Below, piece by piece: positions 49,443 to 61,438 of a stretch of 64,000 nucleotides of DNA. Source of the DNA: Bugulina stolonifera (lineage: Eukaryota; Bryozoa; Gymnolaemata; Cheilostomatida; Bugulidae); NCBI GenBank assembly GCA_935421135.1, contig OW285194.1, positions 8,106,376 to 8,170,375 on the forward strand, in the 5' to 3' direction. The first letter of the stretch is position 1. Every line of letters begins with the position of its first letter. Below the pieces are notes generated by a model that did not search any database, was not told where the DNA came from, and saw only the letters and a program-made list of their open reading frames with translations. Made by a program: the position numbers and the translations under genes.

Positions 49443-51829
49443 ATGAGGATGTTGGTAAAACTCTATCATTTCTGTTGTATTATGAAGCTGCTAATTGTAC
49501 TTCAGGCCCATGAAGGCGACCAGTCAGCGCCTCAGAGACGGCAACTCTACAAAGTCAGAGACAATATCCAACTTAGGAGCAGCTCATCTCCTTTGAGAAC
49601 CATAACAAGTAAGTTTTATAAAGTATTTAAATTAGGGTGCAAAGGGCTTCAACTTTTTGCCTTTTATTATGACTGTGTGGTTCAGACTCTCTGTGTGAAA
49701 GTACACCAAATAGATATTAGTTTGCAATGGTAGTCTTTAACAAAGTCAGTAGTAAAGAACTTTACATATTGTATTTCAATCATTTGCTCTAGATGTTAGA
49801 AGGATCATCAACTGCATGTCTTTGTGTGATTCTGCTGGGGATATGTGTTTCTCTGGAATCTTCAATCAAGTAGAACGCACATGCCAGCTCTATGGTGACA
49901 GCCAAGATATGTCTGGTTCAGATTCCAGTGAAATGTCTTACTTTGAGAAAACTTGTGAAAAACACAGGAACAAAACTAACACTCACCTGGCAACAGAACT
50001 TCTGAATGTAGAATATTCAGACCATCAAAGCTCTCCAGAGTGCTGTGTGCACAGCTGTCTCACCAACCAATCATGTGCTGCCATTTCTTATCATAACGAC
50101 TCATTCACCTGTCATTTCTCTACTGAACCTAGTCTGGTCAACTCTACTACAGGAGATCAGCAGCAAACTGTGGTCAAACAGTCTTTTTCAGCAAACTTGA
50201 AAGTCTATCGGTTCTCTAAGATGATTGCAAGAGGTAAGGGCACCCTGACTTGAAATCTAACCAGTGTCTAATTTTATAGGAATCAACAAAATAATAATAT
50301 ATTATAAATTGTAATTACCCTAACTTCACTGTAGGTATGAAATATAAAATAGCCTTAGGATGATATAGCTTCAGGTTTTTGCTATCAGTACACTTACTGG
50401 TAAAACTATTTATTGTTGTCTATAATTGCAAGTATGGTTTCCCTTGGAATTCCCCTGAAAAGTGGCATTGGCAGTATGTCTTTGCTCAAACTTAATCAAT
50501 TTTGTGCTCATTCAGACTAACATAGCGTAACGTAGCATGCATAGCATAGCATAGCATAACATACATGTACATGTAACGTAACTTATTCACAGTTATGCAT
50601 ATTTTAGTACTTGATTCAATACCTAGTCATACTAATGTTATGTCATGACTTGTTATGCTACATGTAGTTACTTCTGATCTCTCTTTACATTGTATAAGCC
50701 TACACTAACACTCACATATAATCACTCACTCACATGTGTACAGACGCCGACATGATATCAAATCTGTCTGATTTGGCTGATACTTTTATAAAAAATAGAC
50801 GATAGTTTTGGTTCCTTTACTACTAAATGAGATCTACATGTACAATGTAGCAGAACTATGACAATGTTTAGCTACAAATCCTTTGAAGCACATCAAGGCT
50901 TGAAGTGAAATTATCTTTAACAACTGATACATTGCACAGAAAAATGCTCTGTCACGGTTTGATGTAGTGCATTCTAACCTACATGTAGGCTTACATCGGA
51001 TGCATTTATTGTTTGCATCAAATTTATTTTAAAGGTATTAGATTGTCCAGTATAGCAATTGAAGTCAAAATAATAACAAAGCCTGCACTGGGTCACAATT
51101 ACAGGGGCCAATGTTGAACTATTAACACGGAGATGTCAGAGGGAGGAAAGCTGTGGACGGAATATATGTTCCTACAACTGATGAGAAAACCAATGTTGCT
51201 CACACAAAGAGGGAAATGTCTCCATGGTTGCAAGTTGACCTTCTGATAGAAATTTACATATCTGCTGTCGAAATCTGGGATCGTTCTCTCGTTCCGAGTA
51301 AGTATTAATATTTCTGCTCACATCCCTACTGATTAGCCGAATAAGACTTCTTTGTTCAGACTGTCTCACATGAAGAAGAAACCTTGAAAAATTAAAAAAA
51401 TAATGTTAAGCACTTTAAAGACGTGGGATCGTTCTCTCCATTCGAGTAAGCATAAAGATTACCGCTCATCTTTTTACTCATCAATTACACTACATTGGAA
51501 CTATAAAATTTTTGTTTTAATTCTTTCCCTCAAGCAAACCAAAAATGTTGATACATGTATATGAAAGACCTCAAAAATGTTGACGTTAGACATGTACATG
51601 CAAGTTCCATGTAGCAACGTAAAAATCTTTTGGTATTTTAGGACAAGACGTCAATGATAGATTAGCAAACGTGAGAGTAACAGTTGGTCAGAGCTATGCT
51701 AAGTTTGATGATCCTACAGAAGATGAGATCTGTAACTATCTTCATGGACAACCACCAGCAGACCAGTTCCTAGTTACTTGTCGTACTAGAATGTATGGTA
51801 GATATGGATTAGTAGAGATGGATGTATAA
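49443..51829 (+). CDS. Secreted protein with two PAN-like modules and an F5/8C (discoidin) module
   Basis: Four exons join in phase: 49443-49608, 49793-50233, 51133-51297 and 51642-51829 (319 aa). The start at 49443 gives a hydrophobic leader (LVKLYHFCCIMKLLIVLQA). Exon 2 has two cysteine-rich PAN/apple-like units (IINCMSLCDSAGDMCFSGIF; ECCVHSCLTNQSCAAISYHN) with several N-glycosylation sites. Exons 3 and 4 form a coagulation factor 5/8 C-type, fucolectin-like domain: KAVDG, HT, PWLQVDLL, AVEIWDRS, DRLANVRVTVG and MYGRYGLVEM. Such domains bind sugars or lipids at cell surfaces. The start of exon 3 is uncertain: the acceptor at 51132 keeps frame, while the better-looking one at 51104 would shift it. 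The domain ends soon after GRYGLVEM, so the C-terminus may be short or another exon follows. Confidence 0.78.
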
Positions 51830-53756
51830 AGTGGTATTGCTTAAATATTACATAATCTAATGAATGATGCATACTGTTATCATTATATAGGTGACAGATA
51901 TGAACATACACAGACGGAATCTTGTAAACAAATAGTTGAAGTTTTCGGCACTATTGATTTTTTTAAAGTGTTGAAGATCAGTGTATGGCATTCAATATTA
52001 ACAGTTAATGACATTGTTAGTGTTCCAATTGCATAGACCATGTCATATGGGTAGCTATTAGCATATTATGCCATCTACATGTACATGTAAACGGTAGTGT
52101 ACACAATTGACCTATACATGTCTATATACATGTAGGCCTACATGATTGTGAATACTCAACATATGTGTCAGGTACCTACTTTATCTAGGCATTAATATGT
52201 AATCTATATTTCTGTCAAGTTGTGCAGACAGACTAACAGACATACTCATATTTAATGTACATTATTTATTACTGTTTGTTCTCTTCCACACCATATTGTG
52301 CAGTAGTTAGCAGTTTGTTGTAGTTAGTTTCAGTAGATTCAACATTGATGCAGATATCATAGTAGTAGTGGAGTCGTCACAGTGTAAGCCCAATCTAATC
52401 TTCTCAGGTGCGTGTTACGTATAGGAATCATCTAGTTGAACTTTATTTTCACCGGGCAGAAATAGTGGGGCTAAAATAGTGGAGGCAGCAGCAAATAGTG
52501 GGGCTAATTTAAGCTACAATTGTACAATAAGGAGGGGGCTAATCCTAAAGAGATTGAATGTAAATGTATCAAAACCCCAATGATCATTTTGTAGATTCAC
52601 AGACTACATTAATTCCTTAGATTTATCTACACGTACTCTTGTCTTTAGTTGAATTAATGAGTAGATAACATCAATTCTTCTGTTTACAATAAAAACGCCA
52701 CTTCTGTGTAGCACCTAACAATGTTTTCCGTTTTTTTTAAACTTGCGATATATTCGTAGAAGTTGTGTGTCCATGTAGCATGCCCTTTAAGGTTGTTAGT
52801 CAGTAGGGCTAAATGTCCTAACGGTCAGTATTTCGGAACAAATCCAGAATATTGTCCAATTTTTGTATTACGCAAAGGATCATTATAGTCTTTTTCTTCC
52901 AGTCACCCGTCTTACCTACTGCTTTTTTTCAAATTTAATGATCTGTATTCACATATAATATACATTTTATATCTTGTTTTGTATGTTAACATAGTATTCC
53001 CAAACCAAAGATAGTATCATTATTGAGATGTCATCTCATAGACAATTTAAAATACAAAAAGTATACAACCACATACATACGTAGGAATTCAGTCTTTCAG
53101 CTAGTTCATCCTTCTGTTGAATGTGTCATAAAATACAGTGAATCATACTATTACTTAGTACTTGAGCTCAATAACCTGCAAATAGCCATAACTAATATAG
53201 CAATGTTACTATCAATGTAACTAAATTATTTTAAAAAGGGTTCATATGTTGCACACTGTGCATGAACAAAATAATAAATAGTTTTCATTAAATACAATTC
53301 TACCTTCAACACCCCCAAGCTTTCTATTCCATTTACACTAAACGTCTAGAATACATGCTCTAGTTGACAATATTCACACTGTTGTACAAATGCTATTATT
53401 GGTTTTGCCTGCATCTCATTTTTGCAGAGCTGAATAGACAGCACGGAGCTGGTCTTTACTTTTAGTCAGACAACAACATTAGCTACAATCTCCTTCGGTC
53501 GCGAATAGACTTATAGAGAATTGTACTGATGAAAAATTGGTAATTTCTGTGTCATTTTAAAAAGATATATTTTTGTCCAATCATCACTCTTCTAGTATTT
53601 ATGTAGGATTTCCAGTTTACAGTTCATTGTTGAAGTAGATGTAAGCTTACAGCTCCAGCTATAGAAAGCTGGTTGGGATACCTCAGCTTGTAGTTGAATG
53701 GCAAGCTATCGGTATTGCTACATGTATATGCTAAGGTACAGAGACTTGGTGTGGGA
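51830..53756. other. Intergenic stretch, no gene seen
   Basis: Contains a short repeated phrase, AATAGTGGGGCTA, three times near 52460-52515. Otherwise unremarkable. Confidence 0.4.
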
Positions 53757-55518
53757 ATGTTCAGGGTGGAATGGAGAGTGTGCTGGAAATTTGAAGGTTA
53801 GCATAATGAGACACATATACTTTATTCTTGTCTGTACCTTTGATTAAGATAATTAAACTGGTTGCCTCAATAAAATAGGGCTGAAAGATTATTAAATTTT
53901 CTTTGTACGAACAATTTGATTTTGTCTTGTAACTACTGGCAGTTTGAATTAAAAGTCATGGCTTAAATCCTATAATGCCCCAGAGAAACTGAAATTGTAT
54001 TTGAGACTACTACAAATCATGTATGTCAGCTTCAGATATTTGTAATCAAACTTCTAGCGGTTACAATAGCTCTTACAACTGAGTTACCAAAAGTTTTTCT
54101 GCAAATAATCATAATGATGAACACATCCAAGCATAGCTAGGGAACCTATTTAGATTGGAAGTTTTGTCACAGTTTGAAGGGAGCTAAAAATATGGTTTCG
54201 TAGGGCATACCATAATGTTGTTTGCAATATATAAAATTGTATGCTAAAACTGTACATATACCTATGTAGTTACTTTTTGCAGCCCAACACTTCACAGTAT
54301 TAAAGAGAATGTGTTCTGGGGAATTTCTCAACATCGAAGATTTAAAAGCCCTGTTTCTTCAGTGTTGCTTTGGTAAGCGAATAGCTATTATATTAGACCG
54401 ATTAACAGCCACCGATTGTGTCCTACCTTAGAACTGTAGACAATGGTGATAGGCATAGGTTTACATTTGCCCATCAGCAAGCTGAATTAAATCTAGTATT
54501 TATGCACAGCATACAGTTACTATTGATCTTTTTTTCTTATGAGTATGTGTACGTCAAGACTTTAGGCTTACTCTACAATATTTATTTTGCATCTTTTGAG
54601 CTTCTAAACTCTAAAAGTCTAAACTCTCTGTTATTCTCAAGTGTACCTTACGAATCAGTTAAAGTTTCAACAACTACACAAGTTCCAGACGTGTTGCAGG
54701 GCCTATTCGGTGCAGTACTGTGCACTATATTGATAGAATGAGATTCTGGTTTGTAATTGGGAATTACGAACAACAAAATAGAGAGGACAACTACTGTTCC
54801 TACTTCAAATTTACCCAGGGAAAAAACCTGCTTGCTTTTGATAGTCAATTATCTAGCCTATAAATTTCCAATGATCTCCCTGAGAATCCCTCTGATGTCT
54901 ACAAGATACAAAACTGAAATCATAATATTTTATATTTTTATGTGTGAGCAAGTTAACTCAATTTTTTACAGTTCTGACGAATCCGCCTTGCTGTGAGCTG
55001 CATACAGAATTAGTAATATTTGGATTGAAGCTGTTTCAAGTAAGTAGGTCTGCATTTTACCTACCACTTGCTCTAAATGTATTTGCACATCTGCAAAAGT
55101 ACAAAAGAAGGAATATTGACTTTAAATAATGATAGCTCGGACATAAGTCATTTATATGCCAGATACTTTTTTGCAAGAAAATAGCTGTTGCTATTATAAG
55201 AGCGCACACTCTGTGTACAGATAGCACTCAATATATTCATCGTATGAAGCTTATTTACTTTAAAACATTGTGTTTATTGACAACATTGTATTATTATGTC
55301 AATTGCTGGAGACGTTAAAATGTATAATTAATGAGGAAAGTCAGCAAGATAATGATATAGTTAATATCTCTGGAGGAAACATGTCTGCAGTAGGAGAGTG
55401 TCCTTATGTGATTGCTTTATTCTAGTCTCTGCTGGACAACAGATGTAACAAAGTGTTAGAAGAGGAACCAGCACCAAAAAAATCAAAACGAGTACTAGTG
55501 GAAGCATTTGGTGACTAA
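53757..55518 (+). CDS. Small protein of unknown function (96 aa)
   Basis: Four exons join in phase: 53757-53796, 54283-54372, 54972-55039 and 55426-55518. The last three have good sites (TTTTTGCAG, GTAAGC, TTTTTTACAG, GTAAGT, TTATTCTAG); the first, with donor GTTAGC, is less certain and the start could be elsewhere. The product is Cys- and Leu-rich in the middle (GEFLNIEDLKALFLQCCF; NPPCCELHTELVIFGLKLFQ) and ends with a basic, nuclear-signal-like patch (PAPKKSKRVLVEAF). No signal peptide is visible, so it is probably nuclear or cytosolic. Not recognised. Confidence 0.6.
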
Positions 55519-57010
55519 CAGCACCTCTGAACTCAACAGCTACATGTATCATGATAATTATGTAATACATTGGCTAGCTAATTTTGAGTTTATATATGCA
55601 AAATGCTACTACATTGTGTACACGTTTCAACAACAGCATTACATTTTTAAACATACATGCGTACAATTTTATCTTTTTCTTCAGTTCACTTCCAAACTTG
55701 GGCTGAAATTCTAATAGTTATAGTGTTATCTCACCACACTAGGCAGATATAGAGGTTAAGACCCTTGTCTCTCTTATCATGCACATCTGTTTTATGGACA
55801 TTATTTTTAAATGAACTATTATTTAGATTAGCAGCCTTAACAAAATTTTAGTATTTCACTATTCAATTTATATCTAATGTTAAAATAATATTTAAATATT
55901 TATAACTTTTAATTTCATGGTTAACAACAAGATGCTGTTAGCTATCTAAATTTATATCCTTTTAAGTGTACAGCACAACGCTGCATAAAACATAAATCTC
56001 TAGGAAATATCTAAATGACATCTACTTTGCATATTATATTATAAAGAATTCGATGACTTGAGAAACTTTTTGAGTGACATGTCATCACACAATGCAAATT
56101 GTGAACTTAACGAATGTGTCGCATCGCAATGACAAACGAATATAACAAACAACAAATTTTAAATCCTAACACATAAAGCTTCCATAGGTCATGCAAGGTA
56201 CACATCTACCCTTCACTTGATATCTTAGATTTCAACATAATATACACAGTTTCATGTGCACGGTATAGATTAAACTCTAAGCATTATTATAGATTCCACT
56301 TCTGCTAACGACATTCAAAGTAATACAAGTTCAAGTACATGATGTAACACCTATATTACGAGACCCTTTTATTGTAGTACATAGTGACTACATGTAGAGC
56401 TACGTGTTGATTGGTTAAAATTATTTCTTATGCATTGCATTGTTATGCTTTGTACTTTTTTTATGTGTACAGCAATTTGTATTTGGTATTGCACTGTTAC
56501 CTCCAGCAGTGTTAGTACGTAGTACTGTTAGTACTTTACATAATACTAAATGAAAATATCTGGAGATAAGGAGCATACGTGTAAACTGCTTAGAATAAAT
56601 AAAATAGAACATCCAATCTTGGAAGCCACCAAAACCTTACTTTCATGTGGTGAATGGCACAGTTAAGTTGCCTCCCTTTCTCATATTGCGCATCGTGTTG
56701 TTTTCTTTGAAGTTATCCAACTCAATTTAGGAGAACACAACTTCTAATATATGCAAGCATATTATTATGCAGTACTTAGTTGGATCTCTCTAACAAAATA
56801 TAGCCTGACACAACAGTATATTACATAAATCCTGAATCAGACAAACTCCTTGCCACTTGTCATGTAACCAATCATAAGAGGAGCAAACCTCTGAGGGGTG
56901 GAGATTCCCTCAGCTACACGTGTACTCAAACCATGCTGGTATAAGGTCAAAGCCTGTCACACCAATATATATTTATTAGACATTATTTGATCATACAAAG
57001 AGACAGAAGG
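55519..57010. other. Intergenic stretch, no gene seen
   Basis: AT-rich; contains the upstream region of the synthetase gene. Confidence 0.4.
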
Positions 57011-60000
57011 ATGGAGCCATTAACACTGAGTTGTATCAATACACACAATCCACTGCATCCTGTGGATGCCAAAGCTACACTATATCAGCTGTTTGTTGAT
57101 GCAAGAGATAGAGGTCATGTTGGGGAGATCGTTAATCTTGAAACTAATACTAGAATGACAACCAATGAAATCCTAATGGAGGTACGTCTTTCACCATGAT
57201 TAGCGTCTTTCACCATGATTAGCAGTATTTATTTTGCTTTTCAATTAAATGCCAAATTTCCATACTTTTAGGCTGTAAATTATCTACATGAAGTCATGGA
57301 TGTCAAAGGTCGACAGTTAACAAATCTTGAACATATAGCTTATGCTCAACTTTGAAAGATATACTAGTGAATCTAATTATTCAATTACCAGTATTTGTTT
57401 CTCTATATTTATCTTCACCGATATACAATAATTCCTAAATAGAATACTCATATTGTTAATTAAAAGTATCCTAAAGATGAAGAGCATGGCTGATTAACCC
57501 TTGTGGTTTTGGGAATCGTTGGCAGTAACGGTTTTTAATCATCAATGGAATAATCGAGACATTTAATGAACTAAAAACAGAAAGATATTTCCTGTTACAT
57601 GGTGGTTCATATAAGTACTCGTATGTACTTTTGCCTCTAAAAACCATATTATATGAATCTGTTTTAGGCAGACAGGTTTGCTAAAGGTCTGCTCTCTCTT
57701 GGCTGTGTACCTGGTGAAGATACTATATTGATTCTCTCATGCTCTTCGATGAAATCAATATGTCTATTTGTGGCTGCATGCTCTGTAGGAGTTAGTTATG
57801 CTGTGAGTCCACATCTTTAGTAATTACAATGCTCCTTGTTATTCCAATTAAACAACACCAGTCAATTTCCATTGATAAATCAAGACAGCATTCAGTTCGT
57901 ATATGCATTTACATTTCACTCTCTATCAAATAATGTACTTTCCTGAAGTTGGTCTTCCAACAGCTGAAATAACTACTCTCATTCGCTTTTTAGTCCACAG
58001 AACAATGAATATATAATATGTATATTCCAAATTTCCATGTACTCGCTCCGAACATTTTGCTACCACAATTTCCCTGTTTGTTTGCAAACTAAGAGGTTAC
58101 CTAGACTGGGCAAAGGTCTAGCCAGATTGGGAGGCATTGATATTCACTAAACACACGATAAGAAACTTTGTATAATGTTATAATGTTGCAAATACGGCGT
58201 TTCAATGCTGGTTGATAATTGTGTCATCATTATCATCTGATCATCTACATAACCCAAATGCTGGTACTCCACCCCATGAAATTTTAAGTGTACCTCAAAT
58301 TAAATTGTTTGTCTCTGTGATTTCCACCAGTATAATAACTCTTGGCAAGCCTGAGTAGGCGCTGTTAATCCAGGTGATCTATTGCCAACAGACAGGTGAA
58401 CTGACACTAATAAAATACTACAGACTTAAATAGATAGTATCTTTAGCTCAATTTAAATATGATATTCAACTCTTTGTTCAAATAAACCTTAGGAATTCAA
58501 CAGCAACATTATGATTGCTATAAATAACCAAGTCTTCATTTTAAGACAGATCAATGTGTGCTTAAAAGGGAATGAAATTCAAGCTAGCTCCAGGGGAAAC
58601 CTGTGTAGTCATTTGATCTGTGTATAACACTGAACTTACATTTCAGCAACCTTATTTATATGAACCAAAGAAAAGAAACTTGAGTCTGATCCTATCTCAA
58701 TTACAAACAAAAGTAGTGGTCATCGGTGATTTAGAAGACAGAGGAACTTTTGATGCTATGAGCGCTATACTCACAGACGAAAAGTATGATAAACAGTAAA
58801 ATATTGCACAAATTATGCATTTATATGAGGGAAAAAGTGCTGTTGGCATAATTTAGTAGTCTCATATTTGGTAGTATTAGGGTTATGTAACAGTATTTCA
58901 GTTCAATTCTTATCTACAGATGCTCGCTGCTGAATCATGTGTTCTATGATGATTCTAACAAAAGAATACCAACTCAACAAAAGGATATTGAATTTTTGGA
59001 CAAGTTGATAGAGCGAGGAGAGCCGGTTTGTGAGGAAGAACTAAAAAGAGCAAAACAACAAGTTAAACCAGAGCATACTGCTTATCATTTCTTTACATCA
59101 GTGAGCATACTCATAACATGATCGAACCAAATCTTATTGAGCCTACCCAAAATATTTTATTTGTTTTTGATTAATTAGTCTAATTGAGTGAAATGTCATG
59201 CTACATTCCAAGGGAAATAGCTTTTCGGGAGCTCTTTGCACTTGCAGTTTTGAACTTGTCGGCCTATACCTATATTAGATCTAACCAGACTGCACGTCAA
59301 AATTACATTTCACAACAACAAACAAGCATTTTGCTGGTAGTTGCAGTTATTGTTTTTGCAAAGCTGTGTGTGTGTCAAGGTGTTGATCATAATCTTTCTG
59401 TTAGTGCAACAGGAAGCATCAGCTAATCATTCTGCTGGTATAGATTATGGTGCATACAATATCAGTGCTGCGCCTGTACAACAATATGTAGCCTGTACGT
59501 TACTTGAACTCTGTCTCATATATTGTAATGATCACATATAACTCTAACCCAGCCTCTTGACTACATGGCACTGATTGTATATAATTAGGCCTACATTGCA
59601 TTACACTTGCTTGTACTAATTGTCTATGTAGTAGATTGTCACTTACATACCTACATGTACAATGTGCATTACTGAGCAATTATGTCCTTTTTATATCCAT
59701 GTAAAGAAGGCCGACCTCTCAGAATTACCTGATATTGATTTTGTGCATCTTTTGTTGCACCCGACCTATTTTGGGTTGGCCATCGGGTTTCCGGCTGCCA
59801 TCTTGTTGCGCAATTTCCGGACGACACTACATCGTCTTTTTACGATACTACGTCGGCCTTTTTACTGGAACTTCCTCCGGAAGTTCTTATACTATATAAA
59901 GCACATTGTATTTATGTTCATTGTCCCAGTTCATGCTTAGATCTCAATAAAAACACATCTATTATACTTATATACAGGGACTTTCACTTCACAGATACTA

Positions 60001-61383
60001 GATAGGTCGTTCCAGTTGTCAAGGTCTTCGACCTTGCCTCCCGAACTGCCTTTTAGGTTGGGTCTCTCTCCTCAGTATAGCAGACAAGCATCGACTCGGG
60101 ACAACATGGGTCGTCTTGAGTAGTTATTTGACTACTAGTATCTGTTGATCTTTTATGTAATGAGAAGGCCTAGCATCACTCATAGGCTCTTCATTTTGGA
60201 CAAGGAAGTCGTCTTAGGACGACAGCACCCTCCCCCCCAAAAAAAACCTTTGCAATATTACCCAGAAAGTCAATTTTATTAATGTTACCAATCTGTTTTA
60301 TACATCACACATGTAGGTGCTATATCACAAGGTACTTGTGTAGCGACAACAAATGTCACAACTGCCACATCACCGACAAACGTGACAGCAATGTAGACGT
60401 TATATAACCTGTACTAGATGCCTGTTTTGCTAATATGTTAGTCTGATTCTCCAAGAAGTTAATGGTCTAACATGTTTTTGCAGGGCAGCACAGGCAACCC
60501 AAAATGTGTTGTTCACAGAAATGGGGTGCTGGCCAATTGCATCATCACGCTGGAGGACATTAATCATGGGGTTGGTGAAAATAAAAATTTATACTAGTGA
60601 ACATGTGATCATGTGATTACTCTGCCTCATGTGTAGTTCTACCTTTGGTTATAAGCTCTTCACTGTGTTAGGTCTATTTGGACTTTAGATTCAGTGAAGA
60701 GTTTTTTGATCCAGATCACAGAGTACACGTGTCCTTATACGAATTGAATTTCCTCTGCCAACTGACACTTGTAGAATTGCCTGGTTCCAAACACCAACAT
60801 AGATGACACATTTGCCTATAAGGCTGTCTCGCTTACTATGGCTGGGAGGTTGGGTAAAACAGTTCTGACTCCTGCAGTAGTGGAATCAGCTAGTAGCCAG
60901 ACAGTCTGCCACTGTGTGAATGCCATAATAAATGAGCAGTAAGTTTCACTATCTGCATATTCACTGATATAGGAAGATGTGGATAGACATGGTTGCTAGC
61001 AACTGGAATGGTAGATTGAACATAACAGCTATAATTACAGAACTAAAGTTGGCAGAGATTCAAGTTCAAGTTTTCCATACTTGGTCGATTCAACCATCAA
61101 AAATGATCATAATGTGCCTGTGCCAGGTGAATGACATAAAGTAAATTGTGTTTTGCATTCTTTTCCTTCTAGAGCTCTGCTCTGATTGCTATTTATAATT
61201 TGCACTTTTAATTGCAGGATTGACATCCTTGGCACTATGGGAGCAATTAATCACTCACTTGTTCAGCATGTCAAAGTGAATGATATATCACTTCCTCCTA
61301 TGAAGTACGTACTTTACTGTGGACAGAGTAATACCAGGCAGTTTAAAGAAAAACACCAGTCTATCCTTGGAGGTATGCCAGTG
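57011..61383 (+). CDS. AMP-dependent (acyl-CoA) synthetase, 5' part
   Basis: Eight exons join in phase: 57011-57181, 57668-57802, 58647-58795, 58920-59100, 60484-60570, 60672-60722, 60775-60938 and 61218-61383 (368 codons so far). The start of the fold reads ADRFAKGLLSLGCVPGEDTI..SVGVSYA, the usual substrate-binding N-lobe of the superfamily. The exon 4-5 border encodes HTAYHFFTSGSTGNPK, the ATP-binding P-loop (A3 motif). Enzymes of this class activate carboxylic acids as acyl-AMP and usually transfer them to CoA. The Y-G-T-E region, hinge and catalytic lysine should follow in exons not seen; a Copia frame starts 350 bases later. No signal peptide is visible. Which substrate is used cannot be told. 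The exon 5 donor (GTTGGT) is weak. Confidence 0.78.
59700..59979 (+). mobile_element. LTR-like fragment in a synthetase intron
   Basis: The segment runs from TGTAAAG to TATACA (TG...CA), is more GC-rich than its surroundings, and has TATATAAAG at about 59892 and AATAAA at about 59947, as expected for an LTR promoter and poly(A) signal. No matching 5-bp target duplication was seen, and unusual sequence with GTCGTC motifs continues to about 60240, so ends are uncertain. It lies in the 1.4-kb intron between exons 4 and 5. Confidence 0.4.
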
Positions 61384-61438
61384 GTGAGTTTTCAGAGCAT
61401 TTTAAAAGTACGTTTTTGCATAATTAAAATAAAATATG

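Noticed and set aside
51172..51369. 65-aa minus-strand frame
   Set aside because: It is the shadow of the F5/8C exon on the plus strand.
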